A stretch of 64,000 nt of DNA, from contig NZ_AONQ01000003.1 in the NCBI RefSeq assembly GCF_000342045.1, positions 62,001 through 126,000 on the forward strand, read 5' to 3'. Below the pieces are notes generated by a model. The model did no database searches. It saw nothing but the letters and a program-made list of their open reading frames with translations, and was not told the DNA's origin. A program made the position numbers and the translations under genes. The stretch comes from Paramagnetospirillum caucaseum. GTDB lineage: Bacteria > Pseudomonadota > Alphaproteobacteria > Rhodospirillales > Magnetospirillaceae. Positions 49,584 to 59,436 of this stretch are shown here, piece after piece. How positions within the stretch are numbered: the stretch's first letter is position 1; each line of letters begins with the position of its first letter.

Positions 49584-51070
49584 CCCAGGAACCCCGCCAC
49601 GTGCTGGAACCACGCCACCAGTTCCTTGGGGAGATACAGCCCGGCCACCAGCACCAACAGCATGTGCACCCACAGTGGCGTCAGCGCCAGGGCGGTGGAC
49701 AGCGGCCCGGCCCGGCCGTGGGCGTGGGAATGGGGCGGCGGCTCGCCGAAGGCCATGCTCTGCAGGCGGGCGACCAGGGCGGCGAAGGCCAGCAGCAGCC
49801 CGATGGCCAGGGGAATGGCCAGCAGCGGCTGGCGGGCGAAGGTGGAGCTGAGCACCAGGAACTCGCTCATGAACACCCCCATGGGGGGCAGGCCGGCGAT
49901 GGCCAGCACCGCCAGCACGAAGCCCCAGCCCAGCACCGGGTGGGATTGGGTCAGGCCGCGGATGGCGGCGATGCGCTTGGTGCCCAGGTTCTGGCTGATG
50001 ATGCCGACCGCGAAGAAGATGGCCGACTTGGTCAGCGAATGCATGGTCATGTGCATCAGGCCGGCGAAATTGGCCAGCGCGCCGCCCATGCCGAAGGCGA
50101 AGGTGATCACCCCCATGTGCTCGATGGAGGAATAGGCGAACAGCCGCTTGATGTCGCCCCGCCGGTACAGCATGAAGGCCGACAGGAACAGGGACGACAG
50201 CCCCATCACCACCAGCAGCGGTCCGGGGGTCAGCGTGTTGCCGTTGGCGGCGATGACCATCTTGAAGCGCAGCAGGGCATAGAGCGCCACGTTGAGCAGC
50301 AGGCCCGACAGCACTGCCGAGATGGGGGTGGGACCTTCGGCGTGGGCGTCGGGCAGCCAGGCGTGCAGGGGGGCGAGGCCCACCTTGGTGCCGTAGCCCA
50401 CCAGCACGAAGACGAAGGCGAGATTGAGCAGGTCGGGCTGGAAGTCGTGGGCCCGCTTGATCATCAGGGTCCAGGCCATGGCGTCGGCGCCGTCGCCCAT
50501 CACCGGCTGGGCGGCGAGATAGACCAGGGTGGTGCCGAACAGTGCCAGCCCGATGCCCACCGAGCACAGGATGAAGTACTTCCATGCCGCCTCGATGGCT
50601 TCGCGGGTGCGGTACAGGCTGACCATCAGCACGGTGGTCAGCGTCGCCGCCTCCACCGCCACCCACATCACGCCGGTGTTGTTGGCGGTCAGCGCCAGCA
50701 GCATGGTGAACAGGAAAGCCTGGTACATGGAGTGATAGAAGCGCAGATGCAGGTCGGAGAGGCGCTGCGCCTCGCTTTCCCGCGCGATATAGGCGGCCGA
50801 GAACACCGCGGTGGTCATGCCGACGAAGGCGGTCAGCACCACCAGATAGACGTTGAAATCGTCGATGAACAGCAGCCGGGTCGGCTCGGGCCGCACGGTG
50901 ATCAGCAGCAGCGACGAGCCGAAGGTCACCACCGAGGCCAGCACGTTGACCCAGGCGGCCACCCGCCAGTCCTTGAGCACCGCCAGGAATCCGGCCGAAC
51001 CCAGCGGCACGCCCAGAATCCACAGCAGCGGATTCTCGAAGCCGGGCAACAGGGTGAAGTTGCCGATCAT
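49580..51070 (-). CDS. hyfF: HyfF-like proton-translocating antiporter-type membrane subunit
   Basis: The 496-residue protein has about 14 helices of the Mrp/NuoLMN antiporter type: 'EAATLTTVLMVSLYRTREAIEAAWKYF' (with the conserved helix-5 Glu), 'GTKVGLAPLHAWLPDAHAEGPTPISAVLSG' and 'DIKRLFAYSSIEHMGV'. It should conduct ions across the inner membrane as part of the complex. It overlaps hyfG and hyfE by ATGA. Confidence 0.9.
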   Translation of the reverse strand: MIGNFTLLPGFENPLLWILGVPLGSAGFLAVLKDWRVAAWVNVLASVVTFGSSLLLITVRPEPTRLLFIDDFNVYLVVLTAFVGMTTAVFSAAYIARESEAQRLSDLHLRFYHSMYQAFLFTMLLALTANNTGVMWVAVEAATLTTVLMVSLYRTREAIEAAWKYFILCSVGIGLALFGTTLVYLAAQPVMGDGADAMAWTLMIKRAHDFQPDLLNLAFVFVLVGYGTKVGLAPLHAWLPDAHAEGPTPISAVLSGLLLNVALYALLRFKMVIAANGNTLTPGPLLVVMGLSSLFLSAFMLYRRGDIKRLFAYSSIEHMGVITFAFGMGGALANFAGLMHMTMHSLTKSAIFFAVGIISQNLGTKRIAAIRGLTQSHPVLGWGFVLAVLAIAGLPPMGVFMSEFLVLSSTFARQPLLAIPLAIGLLLAFAALVARLQSMAFGEPPPHSHAHGRAGPLSTALALTPLWVHMLLVLVAGLYLPKELVAWFQHVAGFLG

Positions 51071-51735
51071 TGGCGGTCCCCCCGGTGGGTTTCCAGATCG
51101 GCCAGGTCCAGGGTGTCGAAACGCTCGCGGATGCGGAAGAAGAAGATGCCGAACAGGGTCATGGCCACCAGCACCGAGAACGCCACCGAGATCTCCACCA
51201 CCAGCGGCATGCCCTTGGCCGAGACGGCGGCCAGGATCAGCCCGTTTTCCAGCGCCATGAAGCCCACCACCTGGGTCACCGCGTTGCGCCTTGTGATCAT
51301 CATCAACAGGCCCAGCAGCACCACGCTCATGGCCAGCGCCAGGCTTTCGCGGGTCAGGGCGGTGGCGTTGGCGGTGACGGGCAGCACCAGCAGGATGGAC
51401 AGCGCCACCAACGCCACCCCGGCCATCATGGTCCAGCCGATGGACATGGCGGTCTCGACGTTCCTGTGGATGCCCAGCTGTTCCACCAGCCAATGCAGCG
51501 CGATGGGGACGATCATCGCCTTGAACACCAGGGCGATGGCGGCGGTGACGTAGAGATGCGGCGCGTGCTGGATGTGGGCCTGCCACGCGGCGGCGGCCGC
51601 CAGGGCCAGGGCCTGGAAGGCGAAGGTGTTCAAGACCGCGAACAGGCGGCGCTGGTAGAGCAGCTGGAAGCCGGCCATCAGCACCGTGGCGCCGATCAGG
51701 TGGGCGATGTCGTAGGAGATCTGGGCATTCGCCAT
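51067..51735 (-). CDS. hyfE: HyfE-like membrane subunit (NuoK-like)
   Basis: The 222-residue protein has about seven helices. The C-terminal half resembles NuoK/MrpC ('RRNAVTQVVGFMALENGLILAAVS', with the conserved Glu), preceded by an extra N-terminal set as in HyfE. It begins at the ATG at 51735, 5 bases after hyfC. Confidence 0.87.
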   Translation of the reverse strand: MANAQISYDIAHLIGATVLMAGFQLLYQRRLFAVLNTFAFQALALAAAAAWQAHIQHAPHLYVTAAIALVFKAMIVPIALHWLVEQLGIHRNVETAMSIGWTMMAGVALVALSILLVLPVTANATALTRESLALAMSVVLLGLLMMITRRNAVTQVVGFMALENGLILAAVSAKGMPLVVEISVAFSVLVAMTLFGIFFFRIRERFDTLDLADLETHRGDRQ

Positions 51736-51740
51736 GTCCG

Positions 51741-52688
51741 TCACACCGCCTCCGAGACGTAGAGGAAGATGGTGGCCAGCAGGCCGAGCAGCAGGGCGCC
51801 GCCCAGGAAGTCGGCGTAGCGGAACACCCGCATCTTGGCGATGGAGGTCTCGAACACGCCCAAGGCGGTGGCCAGGATGAAGCACTTGGCCAGGAAGGCC
51901 CCCAGCCCGACCAGCACGGCGACGGCGCCGTCGCCCGCCTGGGCCATGCCCCAGGGCGCGAACAACCCGCCGATCAGCGCCATGAACAGGGTCAGGCGCA
52001 CCATGCCGGCCCCTTCCATCAGGGCCAGATGGCGGCCGGAATATTCCAGCACCATGGCCTCGTGCACCATGGTCAGTTCCAGGTGGGTGGCGGGGTTGTC
52101 GATGGGGATGCGGCCGTTCTCGGCGATGGCCACCATCACCAGGGCGGCCAGGGCCAGACCCAGCGAGACCTCGATACCCACCCCGCCCGACAGGATGAAG
52201 GCGATGATCTGGGCCGGCGCCGTGGTGCCGGAAATCAGCGACAGCGAGAAGGTGACCATCAGCATGGCCGGCTCGGCGAGACTGGCGATCATCATCTCGC
52301 GGGACGCCCCCAGCCCGCCGAAGCTGGTACCGATGTCCATGCCGGCCAGCGCCGTCCAGAAGCGTGCCAGGCCGAGCAGAGCCACCAGGGCGATCAGGTC
52401 GGCGGCCTGGGCCAGGAACAGGTTGGTGGTGAAGGCCGGCACGATGCAGGCGGCCAGCCACACCGCGCCGAAGGTGACGTAGGGTGCGGTGCGGAATATC
52501 CACGAGGCGGAATGGGCGACCACCGCCTCCTTCTGCAAAAGGCGGTAGATATCGCGGTAGGGCTGGAACGGCGAGGCCCCGATGCGGCCGTTGAGGCGCG
52601 ACTTGACCAGGCGCACCCAGCCGGTGATCAGCGGGCTCACCGCCACCACCAGGACGATCTGCAGCAATTGCCAGGCGATGGCGCTCAT
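51741..52688 (-). CDS. hyfC: HyfC-like membrane subunit (NuoH-like)
   Basis: The 315-residue protein has eight helices and the NuoH-type signatures 'RIGASPFQPYRDIYRLLQKE' and 'IAENGRIPIDNPATHLELTMVHEAM'. This subunit links the hydrophilic arm to the ion-pumping subunits. It overlaps hyfB by ATGA. Confidence 0.92.
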   Translation of the reverse strand: MSAIAWQLLQIVLVVAVSPLITGWVRLVKSRLNGRIGASPFQPYRDIYRLLQKEAVVAHSASWIFRTAPYVTFGAVWLAACIVPAFTTNLFLAQAADLIALVALLGLARFWTALAGMDIGTSFGGLGASREMMIASLAEPAMLMVTFSLSLISGTTAPAQIIAFILSGGVGIEVSLGLALAALVMVAIAENGRIPIDNPATHLELTMVHEAMVLEYSGRHLALMEGAGMVRLTLFMALIGGLFAPWGMAQAGDGAVAVLVGLGAFLAKCFILATALGVFETSIAKMRVFRYADFLGGALLLGLLATIFLYVSEAV

Positions 52689-54694
52689 TGGTTCTGCCTC
52701 ACCGCGACCACCAGCAGCATCAGCACCAGGGTGGTGAACATCATCAGCAGGTAGCGCCGCACCGTCAGGTACTGGATGCGGTTGACCAGGTCGGCGATGA
52801 AATCCACCGCCCGGCCGATGGTGGCGTAGAGCCCCACCCAGATCGGATCGATGACCCGCACCTTGAGTTCCGCCGGGCGGTTGTCGCCGGGGTCGGGCAT
52901 GTCGACGCTTTCCCGGGCGGCGAAGATCGAGGCGCAGAACACCCGGCGCAGCGGCTGCGAGAAGCTCTGGCCGGTGTACTGGCTTTGGGGGATGTCCTCC
53001 TTGTGGCCGCAGTCCCAGGCATCGGCGCGGCGCAGGCGTGAGGTGCCCAGCAGGCGGGCCAGCATCAGGGTGACGGCGCACAGCCCCAATCCGGTCATCA
53101 CCAGCACCGTGCCGGAATAGGAGCCGCGCGTCGAGCTGACCGGCGACAGCCATGGCCAGCCCAGATCGGCCGAGACGGCGAACTGGACCCCGGTCAGCGG
53201 TGTCACCACATGGGACAGGGCGTCGGTGACGGTGACCGGAATGGCGCCCAGCACCACGCACATCACCGCCAGGAAGGCGACGGTGAGACGCATGCTGGCG
53301 GGAACCTGATGGGCCTCGGCCGCCGCCTGGGAGCGGGGCCTTCCCAGGAAGGCGATGCCGTAGGCGCGCACGAAGCAGGCGGCGGCCAGGGCGGCGGCCA
53401 GGGCCAGCATGGCGCCGACCACCGGGACGCCGAACTTCATGGCCCAATGGGGCAGCGAGGGGCCCTTGAACAGCGACTGAAAGATCAGCCATTCCGACAC
53501 GAAGCCGTTGAGTGGCGGCAGGGCGGCGATGGCCAGGGCGCCGACCAGGGCGGCGACGCCGTTCCACGGCATGCGCTTGGCGAGGCCGCCCAGCTTGCCC
53601 AGGTCGCGCTCGCCGGTGGCGGTGATCACCGCGCCGGCCGACAGGAACCACAGGGTCTTGAAGATGGAATGATTGACGATGTGGTAGAGCCCGGCCACCA
53701 GGGCCAGGGCGGCCAGGGTCTTCTCGCCGCTACCCTTGAAGGCGATGGCCAGGCCCAGGCCGATCATCACCACGCCGATGTTCTCCACCGTGGAATAGGC
53801 CAGCAGCTTCTTCAGGTCGTCCTGCAGGATGGCGTAGAGCACCCCCATCACGGCGGTGATGCCGCCGATCACCATCATCACCGCGCCCCAGGCCCAGTTC
53901 ACCTCGCCATGCAGGTCGAACAGGATGCGGATCAGGCCGTACAGCGCCACCTTGGTCATCACGCCGCTCATCAGGGCCGAGACATGGCTGGGCGCCGCCG
54001 GATGGGCCAGCGGCAGCCAGGCGTGCAGCGGCACCAGCCCGGCCTTGGACCCCGCCCCCAGCAGGGCCAGCAGCACCACCAGGAAGCCGGAAACGCCGTC
54101 CAGTTTGGCGGCGCGCATGGCGGGGAAGGAATAGGCCCCCTCGCCGCCGGCCATCAGGCCGAAGCAGGTCAGCAGGCAGAAGGTGCCGAAACAGGCCATC
54201 ACCAGATAGACGAAGGCGGCGTGGCGGTTCTCGGCGTTCTTGTGGTCGGCCAGCACCAGCAGCCACGAGGCCAGCGACATGAACTCCCAGGCCACCAGGA
54301 ACATGAAGGCGTCGTCGGCGATCAGCACCGCGTTCATGCCGAACAGGAACAGGGGATAGAACGGCGTCACCCGCCGGGGCTCGGGCAGATGCGAGCAATA
54401 GCCGATGCCGTAGGCCGAGGTGGCGGCGGCGGCGAGGTTGACCACCACCATGAACAGGGCCGACAGGTTGTCGAGGCGGAAATGGGCGGCCAGCCAGGGC
54501 AGACCGATGGGCAGCACGATGGCCGGACCGGTGCCCGGCGTCTGGCCCAGATGCTTGATGCCGCCGGCCAGCAGCACCAGCGAGGCAATCATGCAGCAGA
54601 AATAGATCAATCGGTGACGCCACATTTCCGCACCGGCCGCCACGCCGAGCACGGCGAGGGCCAAAAGGGCGGAAAGGGCGGCAGCGATCAGCAT
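52685..54694 (-). CDS. hyfB: HyfB-like antiporter-type membrane subunit
   Basis: The 669-residue protein has about 15 helices of the NuoL/M/MrpA type ('FMFLVAWEFMSLASWLLV', 'GSKAGLVPLHAWLPLAHPAAPSHVSALMSG', 'LKKLLAYSTVENIGVV'). A C-terminal extension ('RRADAWDCGHKEDIPQSQYTGQSFSQPLRR') typical of HyfB follows. It is the first gene of the hyfBCEFGI operon. I chose the ATG at 54694; an upstream frame start at 54790 adds 32 residues without homology. The promoter should lie in 54695-54858, between hyfB and purD. Confidence 0.9.
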   Translation of the reverse strand: MLIAAALSALLALAVLGVAAGAEMWRHRLIYFCCMIASLVLLAGGIKHLGQTPGTGPAIVLPIGLPWLAAHFRLDNLSALFMVVVNLAAAATSAYGIGYCSHLPEPRRVTPFYPLFLFGMNAVLIADDAFMFLVAWEFMSLASWLLVLADHKNAENRHAAFVYLVMACFGTFCLLTCFGLMAGGEGAYSFPAMRAAKLDGVSGFLVVLLALLGAGSKAGLVPLHAWLPLAHPAAPSHVSALMSGVMTKVALYGLIRILFDLHGEVNWAWGAVMMVIGGITAVMGVLYAILQDDLKKLLAYSTVENIGVVMIGLGLAIAFKGSGEKTLAALALVAGLYHIVNHSIFKTLWFLSAGAVITATGERDLGKLGGLAKRMPWNGVAALVGALAIAALPPLNGFVSEWLIFQSLFKGPSLPHWAMKFGVPVVGAMLALAAALAAACFVRAYGIAFLGRPRSQAAAEAHQVPASMRLTVAFLAVMCVVLGAIPVTVTDALSHVVTPLTGVQFAVSADLGWPWLSPVSSTRGSYSGTVLVMTGLGLCAVTLMLARLLGTSRLRRADAWDCGHKEDIPQSQYTGQSFSQPLRRVFCASIFAARESVDMPDPGDNRPAELKVRVIDPIWVGLYATIGRAVDFIADLVNRIQYLTVRRYLLMMFTTLVLMLLVVAVRQNQ

Positions 54695-54858
54695 CGGCTG
54701 CGCGACCCCGCAAATACTCTGCTGCAGGACATGGTGACCGTCTCCCGTGAATCCCCTGTCACTGGAGCCGGTTTTTCCGGCCCTCTTCATCTCGTCTTAT
54801 GGCGAGGAGATGGGAATCATACCCACCCGAGGGGGCGGGCGCAAGGCCCCCCCAAGGT

Positions 54859-56133
54859 CTAATTTCGGGCCAAAGCCCGCCAGGCGATGTCGCGGCGGCA
54901 GAAGCCGCCGGGCCAGTCCAGGGCGTCCACCGCCTTGTAGGCGCGCTCGCGCGCCTCGGCCACGGTCTTGCCCCGCGCCGTGATGCCCAGCACCCGTCCA
55001 CCGGTGGCGACCACCTGCCCGTCCTTCGTACCCGTGCCGGCATGCAGCACGGTGACGCCCTCCACCCTGGCCGCGCCGTCCAGTCCGCCGATCACCGTGT
55101 TCTTCTCGTAGGAACCGGGATAGCCCCTGGCGGCCATCACCACCACCAGGGCGACGTCGTCGGACCATGTCAGCTCGACGCCCGCCAACCGCCCTTCCGC
55201 CCCGGCGGCCAGCACCGGCAGCAGGTCGGATTCGAGGCGCGCCATCAGCACCTGACACTCGGGATCGCCGAAACGGACGTTGTATTCCAGCAGCTTGGGG
55301 CCATCCTTGGTCACCATGATGCCGGCGAACAGCACGCCGGTATAGGGCTTGCCCATCTCGGCCATGGTCTTGACCAGGGGCAGGATCGAGCGTTCCATGA
55401 TTTCGGCCTGGATGGAATCGGTGACCACCGGGGCGGGGGAATAGGCGCCCATGCCGCCGGTGTTGGGGCCGGTGTCGCCGTCGCCCACCCGCTTGTAGTC
55501 CTGGGCGGCCACCAGGGGGAGCGCGGTCTTGCCGTCGCACAGGGCGAAGAACGAGCATTCCTCGCCATCGAGGAATTCCTCGATCACCAGTTCGTCGCCG
55601 GCCGCGCCGAACACCTTGTCGCCCATCATCATGTCGACGGCGCCCAGGGCCTCGTCCAGGGTCATGGCCACCACCACGCCCTTGCCGGCGGCCAGCCCGT
55701 CGGTCTTGACCACGATGGGGGCGCCCTTGGCGCGGATGAAGGCCTTGGCCTTGTCCATGTCGGTGAAGCGGCCGTACCAGGCGGTGGGAATGCCGGCCTT
55801 GGCGGCGACATCCTTCATGAAGCCCTTGGAGCCCTCCAGCTCGGCCGCCGCGGCCGAGGGGCCGAACACCTTGATGCCGGCGGCGCGGCACTTGTCGGCC
55901 AGGCCGAGGACCAGCGGCGCCTCCGGCCCCACCACCACCAGGTCGACGGCGTTGGCCTGGGCGAAGGCCAGCAGTTCGTCCACGTTCTCCGCCCCGATGG
56001 CGACGCATTCGGCGGCATCGGCGATGCCGGCATTGCCCGGCGCGCACCACAGCTTGGTGAGCAGGGGCGAAGACTTGAGCTTCCAGCACAGCGCATGCTC
56101 GCGCCCGCCCGAACCGACCACCAGAACCCGCAT
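54859..56133 (-). CDS. purD: Phosphoribosylamine-glycine ligase
   Basis: The 424-residue ATP-grasp enzyme performs the second step of purine synthesis. It begins '[19 protein letters not shown]' and contains '[19 protein letters not shown]', '[16 protein letters not shown]' and '[15 protein letters not shown]'. It is divergent from xseA, with 85 bases between. Confidence 0.97.
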   Translation of the reverse strand: MRVLVVGSGGREHALCWKLKSSPLLTKLWCAPGNAGIADAAECVAIGAENVDELLAFAQANAVDLVVVGPEAPLVLGLADKCRAAGIKVFGPSAAAAELEGSKGFMKDVAAKAGIPTAWYGRFTDMDKAKAFIRAKGAPIVVKTDGLAAGKGVVVAMTLDEALGAVDMMMGDKVFGAAGDELVIEEFLDGEECSFFALCDGKTALPLVAAQDYKRVGDGDTGPNTGGMGAYSPAPVVTDSIQAEIMERSILPLVKTMAEMGKPYTGVLFAGIMVTKDGPKLLEYNVRFGDPECQVLMARLESDLLPVLAAGAEGRLAGVELTWSDDVALVVVMAARGYPGSYEKNTVIGGLDGAARVEGVTVLHAGTGTKDGQVVATGGRVLGITARGKTVAEARERAYKAVDALDWPGGFCRRDIAWRALARN

Positions 56134-56218
56134 TGTCGCCTCCCGGAGTGATGACAGGGGTCGTTTATCATTTCCGTCCGCGTTTGCAAATCACCGGCTC
56201 TTGCGCCACCATCCGGCC

Positions 56219-57730
56219 ATGAACGACGACGCCCGTCCCGCCCCCACCAACGTCCCCGAATACTCGGTCTCCGAACTGTCTGCCGGCCTGCGCCGCACGG
56301 TGGAGGACGCCTTTTCCTTCGTCCGCGTCCGGGGCGAGATTTCCGGCTTCAAGCGCCATTCCTCGGGGCATCTCTATTTCGCGCTGAAGGACGCCGAGGC
56401 CGTGCTGGATTCCGTGTGCTGGCGCGGGTCCGCGTCCAAGCTGGCCATCGGGCCGGAGGACGGCATGGAGGTGGTGGCGACCGGGCGGCTGACCACCTAT
56501 CCCGGCCGCTCCAAATACCAGATGGTGGTCGAGCGCATGGAGCTGGCCGGCCAGGGCGCCCTGCTCAAGATGCTGGAGGACCGCAAGAAGCGGCTGATGG
56601 CCGAGGGGCTGTTCGATACGGCGAGGAAGCGTCCCATCCCCTTCCTGCCGGACGTCATCGGCGTGGTGACCTCGCCCACCGGCGCGGTGATCCGCGACAT
56701 CCTCCACCGGCTGGCCGAGCGCTTCCCCCGCCGCGTGCTGCTGTGGCCGGTGGCCGTCCAGGGCGAGGGCGCGGCCGCCCAGGTGGCCGCCGCTATCCGG
56801 GGTTTCAACGCCCTGGAGCCGGGCGGCGCGGTGCCGCGCCCCGACGTGCTGATCGTGGCCAGGGGCGGCGGTTCGCTCGAAGACCTGATGGCCTTCAACG
56901 AGGAAATCGTGGTGAGGGCCGCCGCCGAGTCCGGGATTCCGCTGATCTCGGCGGTCGGGCACGAGACCGACACCACCCTGATCGATTTCGCCTCCGACCT
57001 GCGCGCCCCCACCCCCACGGCGGCGGCCGAGAAGGCGGTGCCGGTGCGCGCCGAGCTGGTCGCCACGGTGGCCGACATGGGGGCGCGCATGATCGGCGCC
57101 ATGCAGCGCGGGCTGGAGGAGCGGCGCACCCGCCTCTCCCACACCTTCCGGGCGCTGCCCCATCCCCGCCGGGTGATGGAGGATTGCGCCCGCCGCCTGG
57201 ACGAGCGGGCCGAGCGCCTGAACAACGCGCCGCGCCTGCTGCTGGAGCGCCGCCGGGCCGAGCTGGACCGCCTGGGCGCGCGGCTCCGCCACCCGCGCGA
57301 GCAACTGGCCGAGGCCGGGCACAGGCTGGCGGCGCTCGCCACCCGGCTCGACCACGCCATGAAGACGGCGGGTGCGGCCGAACGCGCCGCCAATGAGCGC
57401 CGGGCGCTGCAGCTGGAGCAGTCGGCCGCCCGCCTGACCCAGGCCATGCCCCGCCTGCTCGACGAGAAGATCCGGCGAGTGGCCCATGCCGGCCAGCTGC
57501 TGGAAAGCTTTTCCTATCGCAAGGTCTTGGAGCGCGGCTTCGCCGTGGTGCGGGACGAGCACGGCGCGCCGGTCACCTCCGTCGCGGCGACCACGCCGGG
57601 GGCCGGCTTGGGCGTCGAATTCGCCGACGGCAAGGTCGGCGTCCGGGTCGAGGGCAGCGCCGCCCCGCCCGTGCCCAAGCCGCACCGCAAGCCGACGACG
57701 CCCGACGGGCGGCAGGGCTCGCTGCTGTAG
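56219..57730 (+). CDS. xseA: Exodeoxyribonuclease VII large subunit
   Basis: The 503-residue protein has an OB fold (about 14-110, 'SVSELSAGLRRTVEDAFSFVRVRGEISGF' in part) and the catalytic exonuclease domain ('GVVTSPTGAVIRDILHRLAERFP', 'ARGGGSLEDLMAFNEE', 'SAVGHETDTTLIDFASDLRAPTPTAAAE'). A long coiled-coil region and C-terminal 'RGFAVVRDEHG' follow. It degrades single-stranded DNA with XseB, which is not encoded here. The ATG at 56219 has no strong ribosome site. Confidence 0.97.
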   Translation: MNDDARPAPTNVPEYSVSELSAGLRRTVEDAFSFVRVRGEISGFKRHSSGHLYFALKDAEAVLDSVCWRGSASKLAIGPEDGMEVVATGRLTTYPGRSKYQMVVERMELAGQGALLKMLEDRKKRLMAEGLFDTARKRPIPFLPDVIGVVTSPTGAVIRDILHRLAERFPRRVLLWPVAVQGEGAAAQVAAAIRGFNALEPGGAVPRPDVLIVARGGGSLEDLMAFNEEIVVRAAAESGIPLISAVGHETDTTLIDFASDLRAPTPTAAAEKAVPVRAELVATVADMGARMIGAMQRGLEERRTRLSHTFRALPHPRRVMEDCARRLDERAERLNNAPRLLLERRRAELDRLGARLRHPREQLAEAGHRLAALATRLDHAMKTAGAAERAANERRALQLEQSAARLTQAMPRLLDEKIRRVAHAGQLLESFSYRKVLERGFAVVRDEHGAPVTSVAATTPGAGLGVEFADGKVGVRVEGSAAPPVPKPHRKPTTPDGRQGSLL

Positions 57731-57813
57731 GTCATTGCCGAGGATTGTGGCGCTGATACCGGCGGGCGTTCCATCCGACCTTTCCCGTCATCCCTCGCCG
57801 GGGCTCGGAGGCT

Positions 57814-59427
57814 CTATGCCGACGAGGGCAGGGCCACCGTGAAGCGCGCTCCGCCTTCCTCGCGATTCTCGGCGGTGATGACGCCGCCATGGGCCTCGAC
57901 GATCTGGCGCGAGATGGACAGGCCCAGGCCGGAATGGGTGCCGAACTTCTCGCCCTCGGGCCGTTCCGAGTAGAAGCGCTCGAAGATGGCATCCAGCTTG
58001 TTGGGCGGAATGCCCGGCCCCTGGTCCTCGACGGCAAGCAGGATGCGCGCCCCCTCGCGCCGGGCGGCCAGACGGATCAGGCCGCCTTCGGGGCTGAACG
58101 ACATGGCGTTGGCGATCAGGTTGCGCAGCACCTGGACCAGCCTTGATTCGATGCCCTGGATCATCAGGGCGTCCCCGGCCGGCCGTTCCATCTGGAAGCG
58201 CAGGCCGCGCTCCTCGCAGGTGCCGCCATAGATCTCGCCCATGGTGTCGAGCATGGCGGCGAGCGCCAGCGGCGCGGTCTCGGCCCGGCTCATCTCGGCG
58301 TCGATGCGCGACGCGTCGGAGATGTCGCTGATCAGCCGGTCCAGGCGCCCGACGTCGTCCAGGACGATGGCCATCAGGCGGGCGCGCTTGTCCGGGTCGT
58401 CGATCCGTGCCGCCGTCTCGACGGCGGAGCGCAGCGAGGTCAGCGGGTTCTTGATCTCGTGGGCCACGTCGGCGGCGAAGGCCTCGATGGCGTCCATGCG
58501 CCGCCACAGGGCCTCGGTCATCTCCTTCAGGGCCACGGACAGTTCGCCGATCTCGTCCCGGCGGGCCGACAGATCGGGGATGGCGTGGGCGCGGCCCTGG
58601 CCGTGGCGCACCCGCTCGGCGGCCAGGGCCAGCCGGCGGACCGGCCGGGCGATGGTGCCGGCCATGTAGAGCGAGACGCCGATGGTCAGCGCCAGCGACA
58701 CGGCGAAGGCCTCCAGGATGGCGATGCGCACCTGGAACAGCGAGCGGGCGATGGTGGCCCCGTCGGCGGTGATCAGCAGGGCGCCCACCACCTGCTTGTA
58801 GCGCTGCACCGGCACCGCCACCGACAGGACCAGGGCGCCGTTCTGGCGCGAGCGCACCGTCCAGGCCAGCCGCCCGGCCATGGCGCTCATCACTTCCTCG
58901 AAATCGTCGGCGCGGGCGTTGCTCCGGTCGCGGTAGAGCGGCAGGGATTCGTCCCTGGGCATCCAGCGCGCCCAGCGGTCCCATTGCCGCGCCAGCCGGT
59001 CGGTCCAGTGGGGCGGCGTCGGCGACGGCAGTTCCTCGATATAGATCGAGCCCTTGGCGCCGCCCACCACGCGGGAATCGGCGGCCAGCTCGCCCACCGC
59101 CCCGAACAGCCGGGCGCGGAATTTGGCCGGCTCGGACAGGCGGCGGACCATCTGCTGCGCCATGTCGGGATTGATCTCGAAGAAGCCCATCTCTTCCTCG
59201 AACACCGCGCCCTCGCCGATGGCGCCGGCCACCATCTCGGCCTGGGTGCCCAGCCCGTCCAACTCGGCGCGGATCAGCCCTTGCTTGTAGCGGTCCAGGT
59301 AGAACACTCCCACCACCAGCACGATGGGGGCCAGCAGGTTGACCGCCAGGATGCGCCGGGTCAGCGGCGAGGCCAGCAGGCGCCAGCGGGTGCGGCGCCG
59401 CCGGGCGGGGGCGGGCTCACTCGTCAC
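57814..59427 (-). CDS. chvG: Sensor histidine kinase ChvG
   Basis: The 537-residue kinase has TM1 (about 27-45), a large periplasmic sensor region (about 46-235), TM2 (about 236-259), HAMP, phospho-acceptor His323 (VAHEIKNPLTSLRSAVETAA in the full motif) and an ATPase domain ('NLIANAMSFSPEGG', 'VEDQGPGIP'). The neighbour at 59437 is its regulator. ChvG/ChvI controls envelope and acid-stress responses in alphaproteobacteria. Confidence 0.92.
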   Translation of the reverse strand: MTSEPAPARRRRTRWRLLASPLTRRILAVNLLAPIVLVVGVFYLDRYKQGLIRAELDGLGTQAEMVAGAIGEGAVFEEEMGFFEINPDMAQQMVRRLSEPAKFRARLFGAVGELAADSRVVGGAKGSIYIEELPSPTPPHWTDRLARQWDRWARWMPRDESLPLYRDRSNARADDFEEVMSAMAGRLAWTVRSRQNGALVLSVAVPVQRYKQVVGALLITADGATIARSLFQVRIAILEAFAVSLALTIGVSLYMAGTIARPVRRLALAAERVRHGQGRAHAIPDLSARRDEIGELSVALKEMTEALWRRMDAIEAFAADVAHEIKNPLTSLRSAVETAARIDDPDKRARLMAIVLDDVGRLDRLISDISDASRIDAEMSRAETAPLALAAMLDTMGEIYGGTCEERGLRFQMERPAGDALMIQGIESRLVQVLRNLIANAMSFSPEGGLIRLAARREGARILLAVEDQGPGIPPNKLDAIFERFYSERPEGEKFGTHSGLGLSISRQIVEAHGGVITAENREEGGARFTVALPSSA

Positions 59428-59436
59428 GATAGCGCC

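Noticed and set aside
48063..51023. A 986-residue open frame joining hyfG with sequence opposite hyfF
   Set aside because: Only the part after the Met at 49583 has family motifs. The upstream half is a shadow of hyfF, and the ATGA overlap fixes the start.
47530..54694. Annotation as a functional hydrogenase-4 / formate hydrogenlyase
   Set aside because: The NiFe cysteine motifs of the large subunit are absent and no maturation or formate dehydrogenase genes accompany the operon.
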